A stretch of DNA of 27,729 bases from DASYRX01 sp035253645 (GCA_035253645.1 DATFBW010000134.1:1-27729), one strand, 5' to 3'. Shown: positions 15,086 through 24,490, numbered from the stretch's first letter. Numbers and translations: made by a program. Notes: generated by a model from the letters alone, not told the origin.

Positions 15086-17544
15086 TCGCCGACCATTGCG
15101 GCCACCGGCCGCGACCCCGCCGACAAACTCGTTAGGTCTATGTCGTCGGTCTCGGTGCGCACGCGGGACGCCCCTGTATCCTCGTCGTATTCGACGCCGA
15201 TGACGCGATCGAGACCGTCACGCACAGATTCGATGTGCGTGATCACGATGACTTGCTCGAAGCGATCATTCAGCCGGCGCAGCAACTCGACCACGTGCTG
15301 CCGCCGCGCTTCGTCGAGTGAGCCGAATACTTCATCCAGGACCAGCAGCGAAAAATTGAGACCTGCACGATCCGCGATCATCTGTGAAATCGCGAGCCGC
15401 AAGACGAGGTTCGCAAGGTCTTCCTCACCACCCGAGAGAACTTGCTTCACGTCCCGCTCCTCGAGAACGCGGACGTTGTATTCGTCATCCAGCCGGAGCT
15501 CGGTGTAACGATCGTCCGTCAGCTGCGTCAGCCACTTGCTCGCGATCTCGGACAGCTCCGGCCGCAGCTCGAAGTTGAGATCGGTGCGCAGATCGGAGAA
15601 TGCGCGGTCGAGCTCATCGTGGACGCGGCGGTCGCGCTGTAGGGAATCGAGTTGTTGCTGCGCGCGATCGAGATCGGCCTTGGCTTGCAGCGCGCGTTCC
15701 GCCGCCGCCTGGACCGCTTCGACTTCGACCGCCGCGCCGGCGTGCGCGATTTCGGCTGCCCGGAACGTTGCCGCGATGCGCTCGTGCTCCTCCCGCATTT
15801 CGGCAAACTCGCGCTCGGAAAAACGCACCGCGTCCCGGCGTTCGGCCAAAGCGCCCAGGCGTGCCCTCAGGGCCTGACGGGCTTGCACAACGCGCTCGCG
15901 TTCTTCGATGAGACCTTGTTCGCGATCGATCTGCGCCGCCAACCGCGTCGCGCGCTCGTTGAGTGGCGCGAACCGGCTTGTCTCGCGCTGCAGCGTCTCG
16001 TGGCGCGCAGGGTCATAACCGGTGGGAACACTTGCCAGCTCCGCGAGGACGCTCGCGTGTTGCTGTTCCTTGAGGTGGATCTCGCGCACGAGCTGTTGGC
16101 GCTCTGCAACCGCCGACTGCACTCGCGCCAGCTGACGTTCCAGACCCTGAACCACGAGACGCTGGGCGTTGCGCTTTTCGTCGAGCGTCCGGATATCGGC
16201 CGGCATTTCACCCAGCTGGTCCAGGCGGTCGCTGTAGTATCGCCCATCGACCTTGATTGTCTCCATCTGCTCTTCGAGCTGATCGAGCACATCCCGGAAC
16301 GACGCGCCTAACGGGCGCGTGCAGATTGGGCATGCCCCTTCCTCGCCCAGCTCGACCAGGCGATCGCGCTGCGACTTGAGGTCGAGATATTGTGCGCGAA
16401 ACGCATCACGTTTGGTTTCGGCTTCCTGACGATCGCGGACCCATTCCGTGCGACGCGCTTCGAGTTGGCCGTCCACCTCGCGTTCCTGACGGCGTTCCTG
16501 ATCCAACTGCTCGGTCAGCTTTTCCTCGGCCCCAATCTCCCGTTCGATGCGTTCCAGCCGCTCGCGGAACCGTACCAGGTCCTCACCTAACACTCCCTCC
16601 GTATCGGTGAGTGTCTGACGACGTCCTTCCTCACGAGCGAGCATTTCGAAGCGCTGGAACTCATCGGCTAGCTCGGCCAACGGCGCGATCTCGAGTGCAA
16701 TCTGCTCCAGCTCGGTGCGCGCCTCTGCTATGGCGGCCAGGTCGCGCTCAATGCGTTCTTGATCGCGCGCATGCGACGCTTCATCGGCCTCCGCGACGCG
16801 CAACTCCGCGAGAGTGTCCTGAAGCAGCTCGCGCGAGCGCTGAGCGTCTTGCCATCGCGGCTCGAACTCGGCGGCCGCGCGCCGGCTGGTCGCGAGTTGC
16901 GCGAGCGTTTCGCGATACCGCGCCGCGGATGCCTGTGCTCGCAACTCGGCGTCGCGCACGCCGCGGATGATAGAATCCGCATCCGGCATCGCGCTGCGTA
17001 GGCCTGACGATTCGGCAATGATCTCGCGTCGCCGATCCTTCACGAGGTCCTGCGCGACGCGCAGCCGCTCGTAACCCAACACGCGCGACAAGAATCTGGC
17101 GCGCTCGGATGGCCCCATCGCGGCCATCACATCCAGCTCTTTCTGGCCCGTGAAGTACGTGTTGAAGAATTCGGTGCGACTCATGCCGAGCCGGCGCTGC
17201 AGCAGCTCGGTTACGCCAGTGAGCGACGTCGCGATCGGCGTGGGACTTCCGTCGAGGAAAAGCTCGGCAGTCGTTAGGCCCCGGCAAACGCGATAGCGGT
17301 GCTTCCCCAGATCGAAGTCCAGCTCCACCCGCACTGGATCACGCGGGCCGGCGCGATTGAAACGGATGGAGTCGCGCGTTCCGCGAGCCGCTGGATTGCC
17401 GTAGATCGCCCAGGCGATTGCTTCGAGGAGCGTGGATTTGCCCGCGCCATTTGGTCCGATGATACCCGTGAGGCCGGGCGCGAAGGCGATCTTCGTGTCC
17501 GCGTGCTGCCTGAAGTTCTGCAGCCGGAGCGTGTTGAGTCTCAC
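15082..17544 (-). CDS. sbcC: SbcC/Rad50-type ATPase subunit of the SbcCD nuclease
   Basis: SMC-like ATPase that with SbcD opens hairpins and processes double-strand ends. 820 residues, shorter than E. coli SbcC (about 1050) but usual for many phyla. Seen: Walker A GPNGAGKST (30-38), coiled coil from about res 180, zinc hook C405-P-I-C408 (ACPICTRPLG) at the centre, second coiled coil, ABC signature LSGGEED from res 703, Walker B LLVLDEVFGSLDEA and a final VIVITHIESVRDGLDRVI (H-loop). GTG start at 17542-17544 overlaps the sbcD stop (GTGA), indicating coupling. Confidence 0.95.
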   Translation of the reverse strand: MRLNTLRLQNFRQHADTKIAFAPGLTGIIGPNGAGKSTLLEAIAWAIYGNPAARGTRDSIRFNRAGPRDPVRVELDFDLGKHRYRVCRGLTTAELFLDGSPTPIATSLTGVTELLQRRLGMSRTEFFNTYFTGQKELDVMAAMGPSERARFLSRVLGYERLRVAQDLVKDRRREIIAESSGLRSAMPDADSIIRGVRDAELRAQASAARYRETLAQLATSRRAAAEFEPRWQDAQRSRELLQDTLAELRVAEADEASHARDQERIERDLAAIAEARTELEQIALEIAPLAELADEFQRFEMLAREEGRRQTLTDTEGVLGEDLVRFRERLERIEREIGAEEKLTEQLDQERRQEREVDGQLEARRTEWVRDRQEAETKRDAFRAQYLDLKSQRDRLVELGEEGACPICTRPLGASFRDVLDQLEEQMETIKVDGRYYSDRLDQLGEMPADIRTLDEKRNAQRLVVQGLERQLARVQSAVAERQQLVREIHLKEQQHASVLAELASVPTGYDPARHETLQRETSRFAPLNERATRLAAQIDREQGLIEERERVVQARQALRARLGALAERRDAVRFSEREFAEMREEHERIAATFRAAEIAHAGAAVEVEAVQAAAERALQAKADLDRAQQQLDSLQRDRRVHDELDRAFSDLRTDLNFELRPELSEIASKWLTQLTDDRYTELRLDDEYNVRVLEERDVKQVLSGGEEDLANLVLRLAISQMIADRAGLNFSLLVLDEVFGSLDEARRQHVVELLRRLNDRFEQVIVITHIESVRDGLDRVIGVEYDEDTGASRVRTETDDIDLTSLSAGSRPVAAMVGE

Positions 17545-18725
17545 TCGCCTTCCACTGCGGCCGCCAGAGCGCCTTCTTCACGCGCGGTGGCCTCGGTCAG
17601 ATACGCCAGCCCGAGCTCGACGAGAGAATTTCGATCGACATCGGAGGCAAGCGGCCGGCTGTGCAGCTTGTCGCGAACGATGTCAGAGAGCGACCGACGG
17701 CGTCCACCCAAACTGCGCGGCCCCGGGCTGTCGGGCCGGCGCGCATCCACGTGAAAGTGCAGCGCGCGCCGTTTGTACTCGCGAATCGCCTTATGATCGA
17801 ATTCGCGTGCTATATGCCGCGGAACGTCGCGCACGACTTGCCTGACGACTGCGTCCTCGATCCCCCCCGGGCATTGCTCGACATTCGCGCGGATCTGCAC
17901 GTCGACGTCCGCGGCGCTCAAGCCGCGTGCGACGATGGGGGGCAGGTCGATGAACGTGCGCAGGCCGCGGAGCGGATGAAAGACGCGCTTGCCGTTCGCG
18001 AGGTTGAATTCAACGATGCCCTTCCCCGGAATCTTCAGGCGTTTTTCTTCGCGCCGCTCGGCCCAGATGTTGGGACTCGTGTATTCGATGGAGCCGGAGT
18101 AGCAGGCGTTAGGCGCGATCTCGTGATACACGTGATAGTGTCCGAGCGCAACGTAATTCCAGCGCGTCGCGCCGATCTCTTCCGGTGTGTATTCGATCGC
18201 GACCCGATCGCCATCGTTGTGCGGCGGCAGCACGCCGGCGATCTCGCCATGTAACACGAGCACGTTGTAGCGAAAAGCGGGATCCGGTTCGAGCGTGACC
18301 TTGCCCGACAGCGTGTCGGGCACCGCCAGGATCGAGAGTCCGCGGTCCTCGAACGTTAGGCGGCGCGGCTGCGACTCCACGACGTGAATGCCTAACTTCT
18401 CGAAGAGGCGCAGGATGCATCCTGTCTCGGTCGCGCGCGGCGTGTCGTGATTGCCAGCGACCATGACGACGATCGCATGCGGTACCTCGCGCGCGAGTCG
18501 CGAGAAGTTTTCGAACGCACGGATGATCGCGGGGTTGGACGGGCGGACCGAATGAAAGACATCGCCGCCAAGAACGATGAGATCGGGCTCGAGCTCGATG
18601 GTGCGCTCGATCGCGCGCTCGAAGGCACGCGCAACGTCCGCCTCTCGCTGGTTGATCCCTTCGGGTGTCAACCGCTGGTACTGGCGAAATCCGAGATGGA
18701 GGTCCGCGAAGTGGATGAGCCGCAT
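17541..18725 (-). CDS. sbcD: SbcD/Mre11-type nuclease subunit
   Basis: Metallophosphoesterase exonuclease partner of SbcC. 394 residues with all five phosphodiesterase motifs: DLHLG (8-12), GGDVF with D55, GNHD (91-94), HGE (159-161) and GHYHV (195-199). The C-terminal third is the capping/partner-binding region. ATG is at 18723-18725. It is the first gene of the leftward sbcD-sbcC-GNAT operon; 95 bp separate it from the next gene upstream on the same strand. Confidence 0.95.
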   Translation of the reverse strand: MRLIHFADLHLGFRQYQRLTPEGINQREADVARAFERAIERTIELEPDLIVLGGDVFHSVRPSNPAIIRAFENFSRLAREVPHAIVVMVAGNHDTPRATETGCILRLFEKLGIHVVESQPRRLTFEDRGLSILAVPDTLSGKVTLEPDPAFRYNVLVLHGEIAGVLPPHNDGDRVAIEYTPEEIGATRWNYVALGHYHVYHEIAPNACYSGSIEYTSPNIWAERREEKRLKIPGKGIVEFNLANGKRVFHPLRGLRTFIDLPPIVARGLSAADVDVQIRANVEQCPGGIEDAVVRQVVRDVPRHIAREFDHKAIREYKRRALHFHVDARRPDSPGPRSLGGRRRSLSDIVRDKLHSRPLASDVDRNSLVELGLAYLTEATAREEGALAAAVEGE

Positions 18726-18820
18726 ACCGCTCGTGAGGCGATTCTAATCCGAACCGCGCTTGGGCCAAATTAACGCGGGGCAGCAAGTTACACAGCCCGC
18801 TGACGCCATTTGTTCAGCGT

Positions 18821-19696
18821 CTAATAGACCTGCACCCTTTGCGTGATCTTCATCCACATGCGCGCCGACGCGGCCGCGCCGCCGCTTTCCTGCATCAAGG
18901 ATCGAGATACCACACTAGTACGCACGTCCACGATCCAGCCGCGGGTGCGGTCGATAACGATGCTCCCTGTGATCGATCCGCTCGTCGAGACCGTGGCGTT
19001 GCGCCGACTGCGCCCGCTCCCCTGGTTCAGGTACGGTACGCTGGCACTTCGAGCCAGCCGCCCGGTCAAGGAAACGTAGGCGCTATCGCCTCCGCGGCTC
19101 ACCGAATCCAGGCGGAACGTCCCCGATAACGCGGCGGACCCTGCGGGGTCTCCCGGAGGGGCGACCGGGATCTCCATCGTCCGTACCCAGCTCTGCCCGA
19201 TCTCGACCGGCTCGCGCGGCAGTGTCGCGGGCATCTGCGTCATCATCGCGCGCAAGGCTGACGCCTGCGGGCCTTCAGCCGGCGACACCGTGGTCGCCCC
19301 GTCGGGGGCAACGTGCAAACGGACGCGCCGTCCTTCCGCGGCGCGGGCCGCGGCTTCCAGCGCGGCGCCCCCGGCAACGCTGCTCGTTAGGCGAACCGAG
19401 TCAGTGATAGCGGTTACCTCCGCTCCGTTCAGATCAGTCGCCTCGACGGCAATGCGCGTATAAACGCGCAGCCCGGTCCGTTCCTGCGCCACGCTATCGG
19501 GCTTGGCGCCGGGGTTGGCTGGCTTATCGCGACCTTTCGTTCCTTCGAACTCTGTGGTCTGTTCCAACTTGAGACGGAGCGTGTCGCCCGCGCGCGGCCT
19601 CAACTGCAGCGAATAGCGCTGCGCGGCAGCCTCTCGAACACCGCCTAACGCCAATAGCGCCGCGAGCAGAGCGAGACGGCTCCTGCTGCGGAGCAT
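18821..19696 (-). CDS. Secreted protein of unknown function
   Basis: 291 residues. The ATG at 19694-19696 starts a clear Sec signal peptide (MLRSRSRLALLAALLALGGV, then REAAAQ, cleavage about res 25), and the upstream open frame is not needed. The mature protein begins 'YSLQLRPRAGDTLRLKLEQT' and is predicted mostly beta, with QTTEFEG, GQSWVRTMEIP and SGTFRLDSV strands, similar in feel to DUF6263-like periplasmic proteins. No catalytic motif is recognised. It is divergent from the glycosyltransferase gene and may be exported to the periplasm or outer membrane. Confidence 0.75.
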   Translation of the reverse strand: MLRSRSRLALLAALLALGGVREAAAQRYSLQLRPRAGDTLRLKLEQTTEFEGTKGRDKPANPGAKPDSVAQERTGLRVYTRIAVEATDLNGAEVTAITDSVRLTSSVAGGAALEAAARAAEGRRVRLHVAPDGATTVSPAEGPQASALRAMMTQMPATLPREPVEIGQSWVRTMEIPVAPPGDPAGSAALSGTFRLDSVSRGGDSAYVSLTGRLARSASVPYLNQGSGRSRRNATVSTSGSITGSIVIDRTRGWIVDVRTSVVSRSLMQESGGAAASARMWMKITQRVQVY

Positions 19697-19874
19697 ACGA
19701 GAGTGGATTTTAGGGGGTGCTGGCGTTGTGGAAATGGGCGACGGCACGTGAACAGCTACACCTGCCGCCGAGGGATGTCCCAAAGAAAAGCCGAGACGCG
19801 GGCGGCTGGTGACGCGTCCTGGCCCTATGTATTGTTGCGCGCTTTTCACGCCTTGGCGACTACGGCTGAGATCT

Positions 19875-21773
19875 GTGGATCAATCGCAAGCGCCGGTCCG
19901 ACGCTGGCTGCTGATCGCGCTGGTCGCGGTGCTTTTCGCCGCCAGCGTGGAAGTCCTGCCAGTCCTTGGCGCGAGGTTACGCGTTGTACTCGCACTGACC
20001 GCCGTTTGGTTCAGCGCGAGCGCGTGGATAGGACGTCGGACCCTCGTGGAACCGGTCTATCGGCCGGCGGTCCTCCCTCTAATGGCTGTGTCGTACGCCC
20101 TGCTTGCGATTGCGGCGATCGCGGCGGGCGAGAATCCATTGTCCACCGATCGGTTGGCGGGTTATTGCGCTCTGAGCGTCGGTTGGGCAACCCTCTTTTT
20201 GCTCGTTGCGAAGGCCCCACCGGTCACTGCTACTGATCTGCCCGAGCCAACAGCGCGACACGTTGTCATGGTCGTTGTGCTCGCGGCTGGCATTGCGTCA
20301 GTCGCCCATGGTTTGGCGACGCCGCGCTGGCCACTCATCAGCGACGAAGCCGTCTACGTCCTGCAGAGCGAGTGGTACTTCAAGCCGAATTATTCCTGGC
20401 AGGTCCCGCGCGAGATCGCGGACTTCTTCGTGATGCGCAAGTTCGGCTACCACGCTGACGCCCAACACTTCTACGGGATGTATCCGCCTGGTTGGCCTTT
20501 TGTGCTGGCCGTGTTCGATCGCGTTGGCCTCCGTTGGTGGACTCCCATCCTGATGGCCGCGGGCAGCGTCGCGCTCACGTTTTATGTCGGCTCGCGCGCG
20601 CATTCGCGTAAGGCCGGGATCATCGCCGCGACCCTTCTGGCCATCCAGCAATGGTTCGTGATCGATCATGGCGGCTACATGTCCGATGGCTTCGCAACGT
20701 TCACAACGGTTGCTGGAGCGGCCAGTCTGCTGGCAGCTGAAGCAGCCGACCGGCCGGCGCCGCGCGTTCTGTGGGGCGTTGTCGCCGGTGTCGCGTTAGG
20801 CATGGGCGTGGCTGCCCGGCCGCTGTCGGGCATCGTGCTTGGCATCACTGTCGTGTTATGGATCGTGCTCCGGCGCCGGATGCCGCTCCATGCGCTCAGC
20901 GCCACGGCCGCCGGCGTGTTGTTAGGCGGCATGTTACCTGCCGCGCTCCTCCTGCACTACAACATGGCGACAAACGGCGAGCCGCTCCGGTTGGCCTATC
21001 AAGCGATCCACGGACACGGCTACGACCTCGGCTTCGGCACGCGCGGATTTTTAGCGTACAACGCGAACCTCGAGCGGGTGCACGTTCCCATCGTGTACAC
21101 ACCGCGCGAGGCGGTGGCACACCTGTTTTCGCGCTTCGCCGATTTCGCGTACGCCGGATTTGGAATCGCACTACTGCTGCCGCTCGTGGCGGTCGCTCGG
21201 GCACACCGGATTCCCCTGCGCTGGCGCCTGATAGCTCCGTTCTTCCTCATGCCGTTCGTGTACTTCTTTTACTGGTATTCGGGCGTGCGCTACTACACGT
21301 CTTTGCTTCCCTTTCTCCTGATCGGGTGCGCGGTGCTTGTCCTCGATCTGTGGCGCCGCGACGCCCGTCTGGCGTTAGGCATGCTCGCGTGTGCCGTTGT
21401 GGGAAGTTTCTATTTCGCGTTGCCGCGGCGGACGTCACCCGGAGGGCTCGATTCCCCGTGGACCAGATCGGCGTATTTTCGCGACCCCGGACGCATGGGA
21501 ACGCTGGACTCTCTCGCGGCGTTAGGTGCGCGTGTGGGACCGCTGCTCGTCTTTGCGCGTCAGCAGGACAACCCGTTCGATAACCTGCTCGACCGGCTGC
21601 AGCTCCTCAACGCCGACGGCTTGGACTCACGCGTGCTCGTCGCGCGCGACCTCGGCGCGCGAAATCGGGAGCTGCGTGCCCGGTACCCCGGTCGCAAGGT
21701 GTACATCGTCGAAGATCGGGGGCGTGATTCTGTTTCCCGTATCGTGCCGCTGGACTCGACGACTGCTCGTTAG
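19875..21773 (+). CDS. GT39-like membrane glycosyltransferase
   Basis: 632 residues from GTG 19875, with about ten or more transmembrane helices. The first helix (RRWLLIALVAVLFAASVEV) is followed by a loop bearing ISDEAVYVLQSEWYF, the acidic Asp-Glu pair typical of GT-C enzymes (ArnT, PMT type), and HFYGMYPPGWPFVLAVF. Later helices include VLWGVVAGVALGMGVAARPL and FFLMPFVYFFYWYSGVRYY. A soluble C-terminal tail follows. It probably transfers a sugar from a polyprenyl-phosphate donor in the periplasm; the acceptor is unknown. Upstream starts at ATG 19827 and GTG 19809 are possible. The stop TAG overlaps the convergent AsnC-domain gene by four bases inside one CGTTAGG motif. Confidence 0.82.
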   Translation: MDQSQAPVRRWLLIALVAVLFAASVEVLPVLGARLRVVLALTAVWFSASAWIGRRTLVEPVYRPAVLPLMAVSYALLAIAAIAAGENPLSTDRLAGYCALSVGWATLFLLVAKAPPVTATDLPEPTARHVVMVVVLAAGIASVAHGLATPRWPLISDEAVYVLQSEWYFKPNYSWQVPREIADFFVMRKFGYHADAQHFYGMYPPGWPFVLAVFDRVGLRWWTPILMAAGSVALTFYVGSRAHSRKAGIIAATLLAIQQWFVIDHGGYMSDGFATFTTVAGAASLLAAEAADRPAPRVLWGVVAGVALGMGVAARPLSGIVLGITVVLWIVLRRRMPLHALSATAAGVLLGGMLPAALLLHYNMATNGEPLRLAYQAIHGHGYDLGFGTRGFLAYNANLERVHVPIVYTPREAVAHLFSRFADFAYAGFGIALLLPLVAVARAHRIPLRWRLIAPFFLMPFVYFFYWYSGVRYYTSLLPFLLIGCAVLVLDLWRRDARLALGMLACAVVGSFYFALPRRTSPGGLDSPWTRSAYFRDPGRMGTLDSLAALGARVGPLLVFARQQDNPFDNLLDRLQLLNADGLDSRVLVARDLGARNRELRARYPGRKVYIVEDRGRDSVSRIVPLDSTTAR

Positions 21774-22048
21774 GCGCCCCCGATATCCCACGCCTGCTCG
21801 ACGTCGGTGCGCGAATACGCGCGGAACGCCGTGAGCGTCTGCGTGCGTTCGATCCCTTGAACGTTGGGAAAGTGCTCGGTGACGACTTGCGCGATTTGCG
21901 AGTACTCCGCCACGCGTACGATCACCACGAGGTCCCACTCACCCGACACAGAATAAACTTCCTGCACTCCGTCGATCCCGGCGAGCTGCATGGCCGTCTG
22001 CGGAATACGCTTCGGATCGGCTCGAACGAGGACGATGGTAGTGATCAT
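21770..22048 (-). CDS. Stand-alone Lrp/AsnC ligand-binding (RAM) domain protein
   Basis: 92 residues corresponding only to the C-terminal effector domain of Lrp/AsnC regulators; no DNA-binding HTH is present. MITTIVLVRADPKRIPQTAM, then 'VQEVYSVSGEWDLVVIVRVA' with the GxWDL turn, and FPNVQGIERTQTLTAFR all fit. Stand-alone RAM domains form octamer-like rings and bind amino acids. ATG 22046-22048. Its TAA (21770-21772) and the glycosyltransferase TAG (21771-21773) share a single CGTTAGG motif. Confidence 0.9.
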   Translation of the reverse strand: MITTIVLVRADPKRIPQTAMQLAGIDGVQEVYSVSGEWDLVVIVRVAEYSQIAQVVTEHFPNVQGIERTQTLTAFRAYSRTDVEQAWDIGGA

Positions 22049-22144
22049 GTGGCGCTAAGATAGCCGGCTCTCGCAGCGCAACCAGGGTGGCGCTAATTTG
22101 CAGAGGGCGCACGACCGAACATTGACATTCGACGGTTAGGGACT

Positions 22145-23701
22145 GTGGAGTACGAGGAACGCGAATTAGCAGGCGCTGCGCGCAGCGCCCACGTGTTGCA
22201 CGTCACGCCGAGGGTCGGTGGTGAAAGCACGCGGCTCGTGCAGTCCGCAATTGCTCGCGCGCGCGACGCAACCGAAGAAGGCGTCGCCCTGCTGGTCATC
22301 GTCGGCGAGCGCGCAACCGCGTACGAGGTTGCGTCCCTGGTGCGCAGCGCACAGGACGCAGCGATCACCCCGCTAACCGTGCACGGCCGCGCCAATGCGC
22401 TGCTGCAGCGAAACCCCAAGGCGGTCGTTGGCGCGCCAGCCGATTTGCTCGCGCTTATCCGATCTTCTGCGCTCAAACTCGCGGCCGTGAGCCATGTCGT
22501 GCTACTATGGCCAGAAACGATCGTCGCGGACGAAGCGAAGGCGGCGGAGCTCGAGCTCATTTTGGGAGAAACGCCCCGCGACGCCGACCGGAGCATCATC
22601 GCCGAACAGGTGACGCAGCCGCTCGAAGCTCTCGTCGATCGGCTCGCGATCAAACCGCGGCGGCTCACACATGAGGTTCCCGTCCCCACCGACGTGCGGG
22701 CGGTGAGCTACCTCATCGTCGCCGCGGAGCAGCGCGCATCGGCGCTGCAAAGCGTGCTGGACATGCACGATGGGCTCCGTGTCGCCGTGATCGCTCCAAC
22801 CGAGCGCGCGGCAGACGAGGCTCGCGCGGCACTTGCCGCGTTAGGCATCGACGACGCGGCGCTGGGCCGAGTTGTCACCGGCATGGAGAAGGCGGACGGT
22901 CAATTCATCGTCTGGTATGGACCGCCGGCGGCCGAGCACATCACTCCTGCACCCGAGCCTGACAGTGAAATCGTGCTCCTCGCCACGCCTGAAGAGTTGC
23001 GTCGGTTGCGTGCAATGCCGAACGCTTTGACGTTGACACCGCTCAGTTTCACGCAGCCGGCGTCAGAAGCTGCGCGTCGGCAGCGTGCCTTACGCGAGGA
23101 GCTGTCCAGTCTCTTGCGACGCGAACCGGTAGATGCGGAGCTGGCGGTCATCGAGCCGTTGCTGGCTCAGCACGATGCCGCCGAAGTTGCTGCTGCAGCT
23201 CTGCGGTTGCTGGGACGCGCCCGCAAGGCGCGCGAACAACAGGTAGTCGCCGAACAGCCGGATGCCCAGCACCGGCCGGCGCGGCCCGTCGCAGCGGGCG
23301 ACCAACATTGGACGCGTCTGTTCGTCAGTGTCGGTGAACGCGACGGCGCTCGGCGCGGTGACCTCGTCGGCGCGATTACCGGTGAAGCAGAGATTTCCGG
23401 AGCGCAAGTCGGCAAAATCGAAATGCGCGATACGTATTCGCTCGTGGATGTCGCCGCGCCTGTGGCGGAGAAGGTCGTGGAACGCCTAACGGGTGTTTCG
23501 ATCCGCGGTCGCCGAGTTACGGCTCGCCTCGATCGCGGACCGAGCCGCACGGGCCCCGCAGACGCCAGGCGCGGCCCACCGCGCCGCGAGGCAGAAAGCG
23601 AAGGCGCCCCGCGTGCCGCGCGCGAGCACGAAGAATGGGCGTCGCGCGGAGAGCGTCTCCGGCACTCCCGCCGCCCCCCAACGCCAGGCGGCGAGCCGTG
23701 A
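22145..23701 (+). CDS. Degenerate DEAD-box helicase-like protein with DbpA RNA-binding domain
   Basis: 518 residues, GTG start preceded by GGTTAGGG. The N-terminal part aligns in outline with two RecA-like helicase domains but has lost the key motifs: no GxGKT P-loop (HVTPRVGGESTRLVQSA in that region), VVLLWPETIVAD where motif II (DEAD) should be, and APADLLALIRSSAL where TPGR is expected. Residues from about 389 (WTRLFVSVGERDGARRGDLV, then KIEMRDTYSLVDVAAPVAEKV) form the RRM-like DbpA C-terminal domain that binds 23S rRNA hairpin 92 in E. coli DbpA. The tail is Arg/Pro/Gly-rich. It probably binds RNA without unwinding it (inference). Its TGA overlaps the thymidine kinase GTG. Confidence 0.8.
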   Translation: MEYEERELAGAARSAHVLHVTPRVGGESTRLVQSAIARARDATEEGVALLVIVGERATAYEVASLVRSAQDAAITPLTVHGRANALLQRNPKAVVGAPADLLALIRSSALKLAAVSHVVLLWPETIVADEAKAAELELILGETPRDADRSIIAEQVTQPLEALVDRLAIKPRRLTHEVPVPTDVRAVSYLIVAAEQRASALQSVLDMHDGLRVAVIAPTERAADEARAALAALGIDDAALGRVVTGMEKADGQFIVWYGPPAAEHITPAPEPDSEIVLLATPEELRRLRAMPNALTLTPLSFTQPASEAARRQRALREELSSLLRREPVDAELAVIEPLLAQHDAAEVAAAALRLLGRARKAREQQVVAEQPDAQHRPARPVAAGDQHWTRLFVSVGERDGARRGDLVGAITGEAEISGAQVGKIEMRDTYSLVDVAAPVAEKVVERLTGVSIRGRRVTARLDRGPSRTGPADARRGPPRREAESEGAPRAAREHEEWASRGERLRHSRRPPTPGGEP

Positions 23702-24309
23702 GCGCTGCGTCGCTCAACGGCGGCTGGATCGAAGTCATTGCGGGAGTGATGTTCAGCGGCAAGACAGAGGAGCTGATGCGCCGCGTTAGGCGCGCGGTGA
23801 TCGCGCGCAAACGCGTGCAGGTCTTCAAATCCCACCTGGATGACCGGTACCTCGGCCTGCTCGCCGTGTCGAGCCACGATGGCCGCTCGGTGGACGCCAT
23901 TCCGGTCGATTCGTCGAGCCAGATCGCGTCTCGCATCGACCCCACCGCGCACGTCATCGCGATCGACGAGGCGCAGTTTCTCGATGACGGCATCGTCGAT
24001 GTCGTCACCTGGCTCGCGAACAGCGGGAGGCGTGTAATCGTCGCCGGCACTGACACCGATTTTCGCGGGGAGCCTTTCGGGCGCATGCCGCAGCTCATGG
24101 CCATCGCCGAAGTCGTAGACAAGCTGCATGCGATCTGTGTGCTGTGCGGCGCTCCGGCGACGCGGAATCAGCGCCTCATCGACGGCGTCCCTGCGCCTTA
24201 CGATTCGCCGACCATCATGGTCGGAGGCCGCGAGGCCTATGAGGCCCGTTGTCGCGCGTGTCACATCGTGCGCAAAAAGGACGAACGGCAACACAAGTTG
24301 CCTCTCTAA
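23698..24309 (+). CDS. tdk: Thymidine kinase (type II)
   Basis: Phosphorylates thymidine to dTMP in salvage. 203 residues: P-loop GVMFSGKTEELM (16-27), catalytic E91 in IAIDEAQFLDD, the lasso-domain zinc site C147-x2-C150 and C185-x2-C188 (CVLC, CRAC), and 'DSPTIMVGGREAYEARC' binding thymidine. Starts at GTG 23698, overlapping the previous stop as GTGA; the longer upstream frame is antisense-like and lacks homology. The coupling to an RNA-binding pseudo-helicase is unusual. Thymidine phosphorylase at the left edge acts on the same substrate. Confidence 0.95.
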   Translation: MSAASLNGGWIEVIAGVMFSGKTEELMRRVRRAVIARKRVQVFKSHLDDRYLGLLAVSSHDGRSVDAIPVDSSSQIASRIDPTAHVIAIDEAQFLDDGIVDVVTWLANSGRRVIVAGTDTDFRGEPFGRMPQLMAIAEVVDKLHAICVLCGAPATRNQRLIDGVPAPYDSPTIMVGGREAYEARCRACHIVRKKDERQHKLPL

Positions 24310-24315
24310 TAGGCT

Positions 24316-24357
24316 AGCTGTCAGCGGTCAGGAGCCAGCCGTTAGCTGTCAGCTCAC
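24316..24357 (+). repeat. Heptamer array AGCTGTC, six units
   Basis: Six 7-bp units in strict register (24316, 24323, 24330, 24337, 24344, 24351) of consensus AGCNGTC, just after the thymidine kinase stop. The unit is a rotation of the reverse complement of that at 14001-14092. Confidence 0.9.
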
Positions 24358-24490
24358 GCCGCGTCGCCTGCTATCACCGGGACGACCGCCAACGTCACCG
24401 CGACAATCGGTGTCCGTTCTGCGTGACGCAGACTGTCACTTGCACGTCCTTGCGATAGCAAATGACCGCGACTTTTACCGGAAGATCCCA

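Noticed and set aside
15652..16311. Forward-strand 219-residue frame within sbcC
   Set aside because: Antisense shadow of the SbcC coiled coil; no independent start signal or homology.
23167..24294. Long reverse-strand frame across the helicase-like and thymidine kinase genes
   Set aside because: A shadow of well-supported forward genes; low-complexity Arg-rich translation with no family match.
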